From Siphonodentalium dalli (lineage: Eukaryota; Mollusca; Scaphopoda; Gadilida; Siphonodentaliidae): a stretch of 64,000 bases of DNA. Of the stretch, positions 14,725-26,496 are shown one piece after another. The position numbers were made by a program, and so were the translations under genes. How positions within the stretch are numbered: the stretch's first letter is position 1; each line of letters begins with the position of its first letter. The notes under the pieces are model-generated. The model saw nothing but the letters and a program-made list of their open reading frames with translations. It was not told the DNA's origin and ran no database searches. Location: contig CP136066.1 of NCBI GenBank assembly GCA_032622095.1, positions 230,894,961 to 230,958,960 on the forward strand, read 5' to 3'.

Positions 14725-15880
14725 AAGGATAGAAAGGGTTAAATCACAGAAAGGCTCGTGTGTGTACCACGTAAACGGACATTACTCAAGGAAAGAAAGG
14801 GCTAAATCACAGAAAGGATGGTGTGTGTACCACGAAAACGAACATTACTCAAGAAAAGAAACGGCTAAATCACAGAAAGGCTCGCGTGTGTACCACGAAA
14901 ACGGACATTATTCAAGGAAAGAAAGGGCTAAATCACAGAAAGGCTCGTGTGTGTACCATGAACACGGACATTACTCAAGGAAAGAAAGGGCTAAATCACA
15001 GAAAGGCTGGTGTGTGTACCACGAAAACGGACATTACTCAAGGAAAGAAAGGGCTAAATCACAGAAAGGCTGGTGTGTGTACCACGAAAGCAGACATTAC
15101 TCAAGGAAAGAAAGGGCTAAATCACAGAAAGGCTCTTGTGTGGACCACGAAAACGGACATTACTCAAGCAAAGAAAGGGCTAAATCACAGAAAGGCTCGT
15201 CTGTGTACCACGAAAACGGACATTACTCAAGGAAAGAAAGAGTTAAATCACAGAAAGGCTGGTGTGTGTACCACGAAAGCGGACATTACTCAAGGAAAGA
15301 AAGGGCTAAATCACAGAAAGGCTCGTCTGTGTACCACGAAAACGACCATTACTCAAGGAAAGAAAGAGTTAAATCACAGAAAGGCTCGTGTGTGTACCAC
15401 GAAAACGGACATTACTCAAGGAAAGAAAGGGCTAAATCAGAGAAAGGCTCGTGTGTGTACCACGAAAGCGGACATTACTCAAGCAAAGAAAGGGCTAAAT
15501 CACAGAAAGGCTCGTGTCTGTGTACCACGAAAACGGACATTACTCAAGGAAATAAAGGGTTAAATCACAGAAAGACTCGTGTGTGTACCACGAAAACGGA
15601 CATTACTCAAGGAAAGAAAGGGTTAAATCACAGAAAGACTCGTGTGTGTACCACGAAAACGGACATTACTCAAGGAAAGAAAGGGCTAAATCACAGAAAG
15701 GCTGGTGTGTGTACCACGGAAACGGACATTACTCAAGGAAAGAAAGGGCTAAATCACAGAAAGGCTGGTGTGTGTACCACGAAAACGGACATTACTCAAG
15801 GAAAGAATGGTCTAAATCACAGAAAGGATTGTGTGTGTACACCACGAAAACGGACATTACTCAAGGAAAGAAAGGGCTAA
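14003..15880 (+). other. Longest open frame inside satellite A (625 codons), probably not a gene
   Basis: The 63-bp monomer is 21 codons, so a stop-free frame stays open across many monomers. Two of the three plus frames are stop-free in the consensus: one begins YHENGHYSRKERAK, the other TTKTDITQGKKGLNH. Monomers two bases longer switch a ribosome between them; the third plus frame and all three minus frames hit stops in each monomer. The translated repeat is basic, with no signal peptide or recognisable fold. No promoter, splice site or unique flanking coding sequence is visible. I treat it as satellite by-product; translation cannot be excluded. Confidence 0.7.
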
Positions 15881-16304
15881 ATCACAGAAAGGCTCGTGTG
15901 TGTACCACGATAACGGACATTACTCAAGAAAAGAAAGGGTTAAATCACAGAAAGGATGGTGTGTGTACCACGAAAACGGACATTACTCAAGGAAAGAAAG
16001 GGTTAAATCACAGAACGGCTGGTGTGGGCACCACGAAAACGGACATTACTCCCGGAAAGAAAGGGCTAAATCACAGAAAGGCTGGTGTGTGCACCACGAA
16101 AACGGACATTACTCAAGGAAAGAAAGGGCTATATCACAGAAAGGCTGGTGTGTGTACCACGGAAACGGACATTACTCAAGGAAAGAAAGGGTTAAATAAC
16201 AGAAAAGCTCGATTGTGTAACCACGATAACGGACATTACTCAAGAAAAGAAAGGGCTAAATCACAGAAAGGATGGTGTGTGTACCACGAAAACGGACATT
16301 ACTC
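14725..16304. repeat. 1580-bp higher-order repeat, copy 2
   Basis: Adjacent second copy of the block at 13145-14724. Differences seen by eye include GTAAACGG for GAAAACGG near 14770, AAAGGCTGG for AAAAGCTGG near 15254, and GTGTGGGCACC for GTGTGTGCACC near 16022. Confidence 0.88.
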
Positions 16305-17939
16305 AAGGAAAGAAAGGGTTAAATCACAGAAAGGCTGGTGTGTGTACCACGAAAACGGAAATTACTCAAGGAAAGAAAGGGTTAAATCACAGAAAGGCTC
16401 GTGTGTGTATACCACGAAAACGGACATTACTCAAGGAAAGAAAGGGTTAAATCACAGAAAGGCTCGTGTGTGTATACCACGAAAACGGACATTACTCAAG
16501 GAAAGAAAGGGTTAAATCACAGAAAGGCTCGTGTGTGTATACCACGAAAACGGACATTACTCAAGGAAAGAAAGGGTTAAATCACAGAAAGGCTCGTGTG
16601 TGTACCACGAAAACGGACATTACTCAAGGAAAGAATGGGCTAAATCACAGAAAGGCTGGTGTGTGTACCACGAAAACGGACATTACTCAAGGAAAGAAAG
16701 GGCTATGTCACAGAAAGGCTGGTGTGTGTACCACGAAAACGGACATTACTCAAGGAAAGAAAGGGCTAAATCACAGAAAGGCTGGTGTGTGTACCACGAA
16801 AACGGACATTACTCAAGAAAATAAAGGGCTAAATCACAGAAAGGCTGGTTTGTGTACCACGAAAACGGACATTACTCAAGGAAAGAAAGGGCTAAATCAC
16901 AGAAAGGCTCGTGTATATAACCACGAAAACGGACATTACTCAAGGAAAGAAAGGGCTAAGTCACAGAAAGGCTCGTGTATGTAACCAAGAAAACGGACAG
17001 TACTCAAGGAAAGAAAGGGCTATGTCACAGAAAGGATGGTGTGTATACCACGAAAACGGACATTACTCAAGGAATGAAAGGGCTAAATCACATAAAGGCT
17101 CGTGTGTGTACCACGAAAACGGACATTACTCAAGAAAAGAAAGAGTTAAATCACAGAAAGGCTCGTGTGTGTAACACGAAAACGGACATTACTCAAGGAT
17201 AGAAAGGGTTAAATCACAGAAAGGCTCGTGTGTGTACCACGAAAACGGACATTACTCTAGGAAAGAAAGGGCTAAATCACAGAAAGGATGGTGTGTGTAC
17301 CACGAAAACGAACATTACTCAAGAAAAGAAAGGGCTAAATCACAGAAAGGCTCGTGTGTGTACCACGAAAACGGACATTACTCAAGGAAAGAAAGGGCTA
17401 AATCACAGAAAGGCTCGTGTGTGTACCACGAAAACGGACATTACTCAAGGAAAGCAAGGGTTAAATCACAGAAAGGCTGGTGTGTGTACCACGAAAACGG
17501 ACATTACTCAAGGAAAGAAAGGGCTAAATCACAGAAAGGCTGGTGTGTGTACCACGGAAACGAACATTACTCAAGGAAAGAATGGTCTAAATCACAGAAA
17601 GTCTCGTGTGTGTACCACGAAAACGGACATTACTCAAGGAAAGAAAGGGCTAAATCACAGAAAGGCTCGTGTGTGTACCACGAACACGGACATTACTCAA
17701 GGAAAGAAAGGGCTAAATCACAGAAAGGATGGTGTGTGTACCACGAAAACGGACATTACTCAAGGAAAGAAAGGGCTAAATCACAGAAAGGCTGGTGTGT
17801 GTACCACGGAAACGAACATTACTCAAGGAAAGAATGGTCTAAATCACAGAAAGGCTCGTGTGTGTACCACGAAAACGGACATTACTCAAGGAAAGAAAGG
17901 GTTAATCACAGAAAGGCTGGTGTCAGTACCTTGAAAACG

Positions 17940-20900
17940 GACATTACTCAAGGAAAGAAAGGGCTAAATCACAGAAAGGATGGTGTGTGTACCACGAAAA
18001 CGGACATTACTCAAGGAAAGAAAGGGCTAAATCACAGAAAGGCTTGTGTGTGTACCACGAAAACGGACATTACTCAAGGAAAGAATGGTCTAAATCACAG
18101 AAAGGCTCGTGTGTGCACCACGAAAACGGACATTACTCAAGGAAAGAAAGGGCTAAATCACAGAAAGGCTGGTGTGTGTACCACGAAAACGGACATTACT
18201 CAAGGAAAGAATGGTCTAAATCACAGAAAGGCTCGCGTGTGTGTACCACGAAAACGGACATTACTCAAGGAAAGAAAGGGCTAAATTACAGAAAGGCTCG
18301 TGTGTGTGTACCACGAAAACGGACATTACTCAAGGAAAGAAAGGGCTAAATTACAGAAAGGCTGGTGTGTGTGTACCACGAAAACGGACATTACTCAAGG
18401 AAAGAAAGGGCTAAATCACAGAAAGGCTCGTGTGTGTACCACGGAAACGGACATTACTCAAGGAAAGAAAGGGCTAAATCACAGAAAGGCTCGTGTGTGT
18501 ACCACGAAAACGGACATTACTCAAGGGAAGAAAGGGTTAAATCACAGAAAGGCTCGCGTGTGTACCACGGAAACGGACATTACTCAAGGGAAGAAAGGGT
18601 TAAATCACAGAAAGGATGGTGTGTGTACCACGAAAACGAACATTACTCAAGAAAAGAAAGGGCTAAATCACAGAAAGGCTAGTGTCTGTGTACCACGAAA
18701 ACGGACATTACTCAAGAAAAGAAAGGGTTAAATCACAGAAAGGCTGGTGTGTGTACCACGAAAACGGACATTACTCAAGCAAAGAAAGGGCTAAATCACA
18801 GAAAGCCTCGTGTCTGTGTACCACGAAAACGGACATTACTCAAGGAAATAAAGGGCTAAATCACAGAAAGACTCGTGTGTGTATTACGAAAACGGACATT
18901 ACTCAAGGAATGAAAGGGCTAAATCAGAGAAAGGCTCGTGTGTGTACCACGAAAACGGACATCACTCAAGCAAAGAAAGGGTTAAATCACAGAAAGGCTC
19001 GTGTCTGTGTACCACGAAAACGGACATTACTCAAGGAAAGAAAGAGTTAAATCACAGAAAGGCTGGTGTGTGTACCACGAAAGCGGACATTACTCAAGGA
19101 AAGAAAGAGTTAAATCACAGAAAGGCTGGTGTGTGTACCACGAAAGCGGACATTACTCAAGGAAAGAAAGGGCTAAATCACAGAAAGGCTCGTGTGTGTA
19201 CCACGAAAACGGACATTACTCAAGCAAAGAAAGGGCTAAATCACAGAAAGGCTCGTCTGTGTACCACGAAAACGGACATTACTCAAGGAAAGAAAGAGTT
19301 AAATCACAGAAAGGCTGGTGTGTGTATCACGAAAGCGGACATTACTCAAGGAAAGAAAGGGCTAAATCACAGAAAGGCTCGTCTGTGTACCACGAAAACG
19401 GACATTACTCAAGGAAAGAAAGAGTTAAATCACAGAAAGGCTCGTGTGTGTACCACGAAAACGGACATTACTCAAGGAAAGAAAGGGCTAAATCAGAGAA
19501 AGGCTCGTGTGTGTACCACGAAAACGGACATTACTCAAGCAAAGAAAGGGCTAAATCACAGAAAGGCTCGTGTCTGTGTACCACGAAAATGGACATTACT
19601 CAAGGAAATAAAGGGTTAAATCACAGAAAGACTCGTGTGTGTACCACGAAAACGGACATTACTCAAGGAAAGAAAGGGTTAAATCACAGAAAGGCTGGTG
19701 TGTGTACCACGAAAACGGACATTACTCAAGGAAAGAAAGGGCTAAATCACAGAAAGGCTGGTGTGTGTACCACGGAAACGAACATTACTCAAGGAAAGAA
19801 TGGTCTAAATCACAGAAAGGCTCGTGTGTGTACCACGAAAACGGACATTACTCAAGGAAAGAAAGGGCTAAATCACAGAAAGGCTCGTGTGTGTACCACG
19901 AACACGGACATTACTCAAGGAAAGAAAGGGCTAAATCACAGAAAGGCTGGTGTGTGTACCACGAAAACGGACATTACTCAAGGAAAGAAAGGGCTAAATC
20001 ACAGAAAGGCTGGTGTGTGTACCACGGAAACGAACATTACTCAAGGAAAGAATGGTCTAAATCACAGAAAGGCTCGTGTGTGTACCACGAAAACGGACAT
20101 TACTCAAGGAAAGAAAGGGCTAAATCACAGAAAGGCTGGTGTGTGCACCACGAAAACGGACATTACTCAAGGAAAGAAAGGGCTAAATCACAGAAAGGCT
20201 TGTGTGTGTACCACGAAAACGGACATTACTCAAGGAAAGAATGGTCTAAATCACAGAAAGGCTCGTGTGTGCACCACGAAAACGGACATTACTCAAGGAA
20301 AGAAAGGGCTAAATCACAGAAAGGCTGGTGTGTGTACCACGAAAACGGACATTACTCAAGGAAAGAATGGTCTAAATCACAGAAAGGCTCGCGTGTGTGT
20401 ACCACGAAAACGGACATTACTCAAGGAAAGAAAGGGCTAAATTACAGAAAGGCTCGTGTGTGTGTACCACGAAAACGGACATTACTCAAGGAAAGAAAGG
20501 GCTAAATTACAGAAAGGCTGGTGTGTGTGTACCACGAAAACGGACATTACTCAAGGAAAGAAAGGGCTAAATCACAGAAAGGCTCGTGTGTGTACCACGG
20601 AAACGGACATTACTCAAGGAAAGAAAGGGCTAAATCACAGAAAGGCTCGTGTGTGTACCACGAAAACGGACATTACTCAAGGGAAGAAAGGGTTAAATCA
20701 CAGAAAGGCTCGCGTGTGTACCACGGAAACGGACATTACTCAAGGGAAGAAAGGGTTAAATCACAGAAAGGATGGTGTGTGTACCACGAAAACGAACATT
20801 ACTCAAGAAAAGAAAGGGCTAAATCACAGAAAGGCTCGTGTCTGTGTACCACGAAAACGGACATTACTCAAGAAAAGAAAGGGTTAAATCACAGAAAGGC

Positions 20901-22250
20901 TGGTGTGTGTACCACGAAAACGGACATTACTCAAGCAAAGAAAGGGCTAAATCACCGAAAGCCTCGTGTCTGTGTACCACGAAAACGGACATTACTCAAT
21001 GAAATAAAGGGCTAAATCACAGAAAGACTCGTGTGTGTATTACGAAAACGGACATTACTCAAGGAATGAAAGGGCTAAATCAGAGAAAGGCTCGTGTGTG
21101 TACCACGAAAACGGACATCACTCAAGCAAAGAAAGGGCTAAATCACAGAAAGGCTCGTGTCTGTGTACCACGAAAACGGACATTACTCAAGGAAAGAAAG
21201 AGTTAAATCACAGAAAGGCTGGTGTGTGTACCACGAAAGCGGACATTACTCAAGGAAAGAAAGAGTTAAATCACAGAAAGGCTGGTGTGTGTACCACGAA
21301 AGCGGACATTACTCAAGGAAAGAAAGGGCTAAATCACAGAAAGGCTCGTGTGTGTACCACGAAAGCGGACATTACTCAAGGAAAGAAAGGGCTAAATCAC
21401 AGAAAGGCTAGGCTGTGTACCACGAAAACGGACATTACTCAAGGAAAGAAAGAGTTAAATCACAGAAAGGCTCGTGTGTGTACCACGAAAACGGACATTA
21501 CTCAAGGAAAGAAAGGGCTAAATCAGAGAAAGGCTCGTGTGTGTACCACGAAAACGGACATTACTCAAGCAAAGAAAGGGCTAAATCACAGAAAGGCTCG
21601 TGTATGTGTACCACGAAAACGGACATTACTCAAGGAAATAAAGGGTTAAATCACAGAAAGACTCGTGTGTGTACCACGAAAACGGACATTACTCAAGGAA
21701 AGAAAGGGTTAAATCACAGAAAGACTCGTGTGTGTACCACGAAAACGGACATTACTCAAGGAAAGAAAGGGCTAAATCACAGAAAGGCTGGTGTGTGTGT
21801 ACCACGGAAACGGACATTACTCAAGGAAAGAAAGGGCTAAATCACAGAAAGGCTGGTGTGTGTACCACGAAAACGGACATTACTCAAGGAAAGAATGGTC
21901 TAAATCACAGAAAGGATTGTGTGTGTACCCCAGGAAAACGGACATTACTCAAGGAAAGAAAGGGCTAAATCACAGAAAGGCTCGTGTGTGTACCACGATA
22001 ACGGACATTACTCAAGAAAGGAAAGGGTTAAATCACAGAAAGGATGGTGTGTGTACCACGAAAACGGACATTACTCAAGGAAAGAAAGGGTTAAATCACA
22101 GAACGGCTGGTGCGTGCACCACGAAAACGGACATTACTCCCGGAAAGAAAGGGCTAAATCACAGAAAGGCTGGTGTGTGTACCACGGAAACGGACATTAT
22201 TCAAGGAAAGGAAAGGTTAAATCACAGAAAGGCTGGTGTATGTACCACGA
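17940..22250. repeat. ~2.16-kb higher-order repeat pair in satellite A
   Basis: A run of variants (TTACAGAAAGGC, CTCGCGTGTG, GCTCGTGTCTGTG, GTGTATTACG, GACATCACTC) at about 18240-19050 recurs 2156 bp downstream at about 20400-21200. The second copy lacks about two monomers further on, where the offset drops to 2033 bp. Exact ends were not resolved. Confidence 0.75.
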
Positions 22251-22581
22251 AAACGGACATTACTCAAGGAAAGAAAGGGCTAAATCACAGAAAGGCTTGT
22301 GTGTGTACCACGAAAACGGACATTACTCAAGGAAAGAAAGGGCTAAATCACAGAAAGGCTCGTGTGTGTACCACGAAAACGGAAATTACTCAAGGAAAGA
22401 AAGGACTTAATCACAGAAAGGCTCGTGTGTTCCACGAAAACGGACATTACTCAAAGAAAGAAAGGGCTAAATCAGAGAAAAGCTGGTGTGTGTACCACGA
22501 AAACGGACAATACTCAAGGAAATAAAGGCCTAAATCACAGAAAGGCTCGTGTGTCACGTGACATTACTCAAGGAATACATA

Positions 22582-22587
22582 TTTAAT
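22582..22587 (-). promoter_or_regulatory. Possible poly(A) signal ATTAAA
   Basis: On the minus strand ATTAAA lies 3 bases past the TAA stop of the exon at 22591-22685. It is the commonest variant of AATAAA. A transcript ending 10-30 bases later would terminate at or inside the last satellite A monomer. The motif is weak evidence in such A+T-rich DNA. Confidence 0.35.
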
Positions 22588-22590
22588 TAT

Positions 22591-22685
22591 TTACAACTGA
22601 TTCCCTTCTCTTCTGCTGGCGAGTTCATCCGGAGTAAGTTTTATGTCAAGTTCGATTATGTCGTCGGGCTCACCATCCATCAATC
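22591..22685 (-). CDS. Downstream exon of a secreted astacin-propeptide-like protein
   Basis: On the minus strand a run of nine T followed by CAG (acceptor AG at 22686-22687) opens a 95-nt reading frame that ends in TAA at 22593-22591. The 31 codons read L-M-D-G-E-P-D-D-I-I, then ELDIKLTPDELASRREGNQL. The two leading bases (GA) complete a codon started upstream: phase 1, the same phase as the donor of the signal-peptide exon at 26944-27058. Joining them gives a Gly codon and 69 residues in total. The acidic ELDIKLTPDE stretch resembles the ELD-x-x-LT-x-E/D segment I associate with propeptides of invertebrate astacin-type metalloproteases. No protease domain follows. Either this is a short secreted or truncated protein, or a weak donor (TT|GTAAAT, overlapping the stop) leads to exons beyond the satellite. 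Codon use looks coding-like, unlike the A+T-rich flanks. Confidence 0.55.
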
Positions 22686-22829
22686 CTGAAAAAAAAACAA
22701 TGTGCGACCAATTACATGAGTTGAGTTGCACCTGAAAGCAAACCAATTCAATCCATAAAATGTGTAAAACTATTGGCAGTTCAGTTACAAAAAATAAACT
22801 GTATGGATTCTACTTTTAAAGATTAAAGT

Positions 22830-23800
22830 TATAGTCCAGTGCATTTATGATAATAAAGTGCCAAACCTCAAATGAATTGCAACACAACGTTTCTAAGCAG
22901 GAATAAGTCTATTAACCAATTATAAACAACATACTAAAAATCAAAAAGGATCAAGAAAGGCGAATTGATAAATTTTGTGACATAAATTTAGTACAATACC
23001 CATTTTATAGCTTTTCAAGGATGTTAATAAAAAACTTCATTTCACATGTCCTTCCATTTATATATCCATTTTTAGTACACAATCCTAATTACAGAACATA
23101 AAACATTTTCCATATACGTTGAGAATTTGTCAATTTATATGCCTCCAAAATTGGGAGTTTGTCTAATTTTGGAGCCTCAATTTCTTAAGAATTAGCCAAA
23201 ATCCACATTTTATGGTCTAGTATTTTAAAAACTAGAGAACAATGAAGGGATATCTTACTGTTGTATTAGTTGCCTCACTATATTGTACACAAAAAATGAT
23301 TACTTTATGCATCTATGATCGAGAAGACAAAAATATGGACAAATTGCCTTGTGACACAGAACTGGTGTGATGAAATACCATATGTGAGGTCATACAACTC
23401 AATAAATTGATATCCATATGCCCTGCATTTCTCATAACCTCTTACGTATACTAGGTTAAATACACTGTGCTGGAATTGCTAAACATATATGTGCAATAAT
23501 CAACTTATGGCCCTATGAATCATTTGTATTGACTCTTTTCCAAAAATGGCATTTTGGACTGTTTTGTGGGTGTGTTTTCTATTTTACAGTTTTTTGTTTT
23601 GCACAAATAGTAAACAACAATGAACACAAGTAGTGTTTAATGTGTAAAATAATTTGAACGTTCCTCCAGTGTTGGAAAAAATAAGATTACATTGGTTATG
23701 CCAATCAACAGTCATTGGATTTCACATATTTTCAAGAAACTGACTCCAAATTTGAATGTTGATAATGGGGTAGGTGAAATCACAAAGGCTATGATCTTGT
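22830..23800. repeat. Left arm of a ~2.2-kb foldback inverted repeat
   Basis: The reverse complement of this arm matches 24105-25050 over its length with many substitutions and small indels. Anchors include AGTCCAGTGCATTTATG (22832), matched by CATAAATGCACTGGACT near 25034, and GATGTTAATAAAAAACTTC (23018), matched near 24880. Matching pairs continue inward to the TGGGGTAGGTGAAATC motif near 23767. The arms are separated by roughly 300 bp. Divergence looks like tens of percent, so it is old. Confidence 0.85.
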
Positions 23801-24104
23801 CACCATATTCTAGTCATTGGAGACAAAGGATCGTTTTATTCCAGTTTGTGCAGATTATTCATGCATGGTAAACAGTTTGTACTTTAATAATTGGTGGATG
23901 TTTATTTATAACTTTATCAGCATGTTATATAGAACCAGCCCGAAATATTGATTCGCCGTTGAGTTACAACAAAAAGGATCGTAGCTCTAAATATGAGCAT
24001 CAAAACAGGAAGCAGTATACTCTGTATGAAAGAATAAGGTTTGTTTGAGCTGGTGATGGTAAAGTTTTATGCATCAAGGTCCATATTTTCTAGATTTTGT
24101 CAAT

Positions 24105-25050
24105 ATGATTTCCCCTACCCCATTTTTCAGATATTCAAATTTGGCATCAGTTTCCAGAAAAATTTGTGAAATTCAGTGACATTCATTGACATATCCAATA
24201 TAAGGCATATATTTCAGCACTAAATTGTTTCAGGGGGAAAGTTCAAATGATCTTGCACATTAAACATACATTGTTTTTACTATTTATACACAAAAATCTT
24301 TAGAAATGAACAAAAAATGCCCCAAAATGACATTTTTAGATGAGTAAATTCTAAAGATTCATAGGGCCATAATTTGATTTTTTACACCATGATTTGGGAA
24401 ATTCATTTACAATGTGTTTAACAATGTATACTTAAGTGGTTATGAGAAGGACAGGGAAAACGGATATATAATTGTTGAGTTGTATGACATCAAATATGCT
24501 ATTTCATCACGCCTGTTCTGGACCACAGGCAAATTTGGCTAAGTCCATACAATGTGGAACACACATTTTGTTTAAGAATATTTTTGTCCTCTCAATCATA
24601 GATGCATAAAGAAATCATATTTTGTGCACAACCTAGAGAGGAAATGATTAAGCAACAAAGAATCCCTTCATTTGTCATTATTTTTTAAAATACAAGACCA
24701 TAAAAAAATGCATTTTAACTAATTTTGAGAAATTGAGGCTCCGAAATTAGATAAACTCCAAATTTTGGAGGCACATAACTCCAAAAATACTCAACGAATC
24801 TAGGAAAGGTTTTCTGTTCTGTAATCAGGGTTGTGCAAAATGGATATATAAATGGAAGGACATGTGAAATGAAGTTTTTTATAAACATCCTTAAAAAGCT
24901 ATAAAATGAGTATTTTACCAAATGTATTTCACAAAATTCATCAATTTCACCTTTCTTGATTCTCTTTGATTTTTAGTATATTGTATATTCCCACTGAGAA
25001 ACTTTGTGTTGCAATTAGTTTGAGGTGAAACCATAAATGCACTGGACTAT
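24105..25050. repeat. Right arm of the ~2.2-kb foldback inverted repeat
   Basis: Reverse-complement partner of 22830-23800. Reading frames inside it, for example minus 24715-24921, have no counterpart preserved in the other arm and are not considered coding. A foldback transposon or an inverted segmental duplication would both explain it. No target-site duplication was found. Confidence 0.85.
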
Positions 25051-25126
25051 TAGATCAATCATTATTTGTGAAGAGATGCAAAATCACAAAATCTCAAAGA
25101 AGCAGCAGACGACATCGAATCGCAGA

Positions 25127-25909
25127 TTTTTAACATGGATTATTTGGTTTTTAACATGGATTATTTGGTTTTTAACATGGATTATTTGGATTTTAGCGGA
25201 TTATTTGGTTTTTAACATGGATTATTTGGTTTTTAACATGGATTATTTGGTTTTTAGCATGGGTTATTTGGTTTTTAACATGGATTATTTGGTTTTTAAC
25301 AAGGATTATTTGGTTTTTATCATGGATTATTTGGTTTTTAACATGGATTATTTGGTTTTTAGTGGATTATTTGTTTTTTAGCATGGATTATTTGATTTTT
25401 AACATGGATTATTTGGTTTTTCATGGATTATTTGGTTTTTAACATGGATTATTTGGTTTTTAGTGGATTATTTGGTTTTTAGCATGGATTATTTATTTTT
25501 TAGTGGATTATTTGTTTTTTTGCATAGATTATTTGGTTTTTAACATGGATTATTTGGTTTTTAACATGGATTATTTGGTTTTTAACATGGATTATTTGGT
25601 TTTTAGTGGATTATTTGGTTTTTAGCATGGATAATTTGGGTTTTAGTGGATTATTTGGTTTTTAGCATGGATTATTTGGTTTTTAGCATAGATTATTTGG
25701 TTTTTAACTTGGATTATTTGGTTTTTAGTGGATTATTTTGTTTTTAGCATGGATTATTTGGTTTTTAGCATGGATTGTTTGGTTTTTAACATGGATTATT
25801 TGGTTTTAACATGGGTTATTTGGATTTTAACTTGGATTATTTGGTTTTTAGCATGGATTATTTGGTTTTAACATGGATTATTTGGTTTTTAGCATGGATT
25901 ATTTGGTTG
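25127..25909. repeat. 21-bp A+T-rich minisatellite, about 37 copies
   Basis: Tandem copies of GGATTATTTGGTTTTTAACAT, with 17-20-bp forms ending in AGT. Because 21 bp is seven codons, a stretch translates as repeated MDYLVFN (plus frame, 25037-25381), a by-product of the period. It lies in the presumed intron, 77 bp outside the right foldback arm. Confidence 0.95.
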
Positions 25910-26180
25910 TGTCTCAATCGTATGTTGTGGATCGTCATTTAATGATAATTCCAACATACCTCTCAGCGCGGAAGGAATTACCTAAATATCGCATGGACAT
26001 ATACATAGGTCAAGTTCGAAATTGGGCTCTGACAGAGCTATATCCATATTCGACATAGAATTTACTGATTATCTTCTTGTCCTGATAACTTGGAATGTAT
26101 ATTAAAGTTATCCAATAGCCTTCAAATTGAGAATGTTGACTAATGACACGAAGATCAACCAACATACCACAGATTATAAA
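25910..26180. other. Unassigned unique stretch
   Basis: Non-repetitive sequence between two tandem repeats. A plus-strand frame at 25873-26058 continues out of the minisatellite for about 48 codons and then stops. It has no start of its own outside the repeat and no recognisable motif. Nothing else is visible. Confidence 0.4.
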
Positions 26181-26380
26181 TACAACAATATAACATCGGG
26201 GTTAACGAGTTAGATTGTATATACAACAATATCAAATCGGGGTTCACGAGTTAGATTATATATACAACAATATCAAATCGGGGTTCACGAGTTAGATTAT
26301 ATATACAACAATATCAAATCGGGGTTCACGAGTTAGATTATATATGAAACAATATCAAATCGGGGTTCACGAGTTAGATG
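26181..26380. repeat. 41-bp tandem repeat, about 5 copies
   Basis: Units start at 26181, 26222, 26263, 26304 and 26345 (spacing 41 bp), each containing CAATATCAAATCGGGGTTCA or a close variant and then CGAGTTAGATTATA. The first unit (AACATCGGGGTTAACG) and the last (TATGAAACAATATC) are the most diverged. Confidence 0.95.
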
Positions 26381-26496
26381 ATTGTTATACAATCTGAGAA
26401 ACGCGCGTCACGCCATGTCAGGGTTTTATTTCAAAACGAGTCAAAACGAGTATCCTGGTTAAATCGGAAGGGGGATAACCGGAGCCAACTAAATAT

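Larger units (their letters stand above)
1..22578. repeat. Satellite A: ~63-bp tandem array, about 356 monomers
   Basis: An uninterrupted head-to-tail array. A typical monomer carries the core GGACATTACTCAAGGAAAG, then AAAGGGCTAAATCACAGAA, and ends in a short GT run before ACCACGAAAAC. Most monomers are 63 bp; 64-bp (GTAACC) and 65-bp (GTATACC) variants differ at the GT run, the likely slippage point. Subtypes are visible: GGGTTAAATC and GAGTTAAATC forms dominate roughly the first 9.6 kb, and GGGCTAAATC forms dominate the rest. The array is cut by the window start. It ends in a degenerate partial monomer near 22550-22578, next to the 3' end of a minus-strand exon. It is probably heterochromatic or subtelomeric satellite, but its location cannot be seen. 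Confidence 0.97.

Noticed and set aside
1-22578. Dozens of long plus-strand frames of YHENGHYSRKERAK or TTKTDITQGKKGLNH repeats as a repetitive protein gene
   Set aside because: They follow directly from a 63-bp stop-free period in two frames at once, have no independent start, splice or flanking signal, and change frame with monomer length variants.
1-22578. CRISPR array
   Set aside because: Repeats are contiguous with no unique spacers; neighbouring features are eukaryotic.
24715-24921. Minus-strand 68-codon frame as a gene
   Set aside because: It lies wholly in a foldback arm, is not preserved in the partner arm, and is of low complexity.
25037-25381. MDYLVFN repeat protein
   Set aside because: By-product of a 21-bp minisatellite; the frame is lost at the first 19-bp variants.
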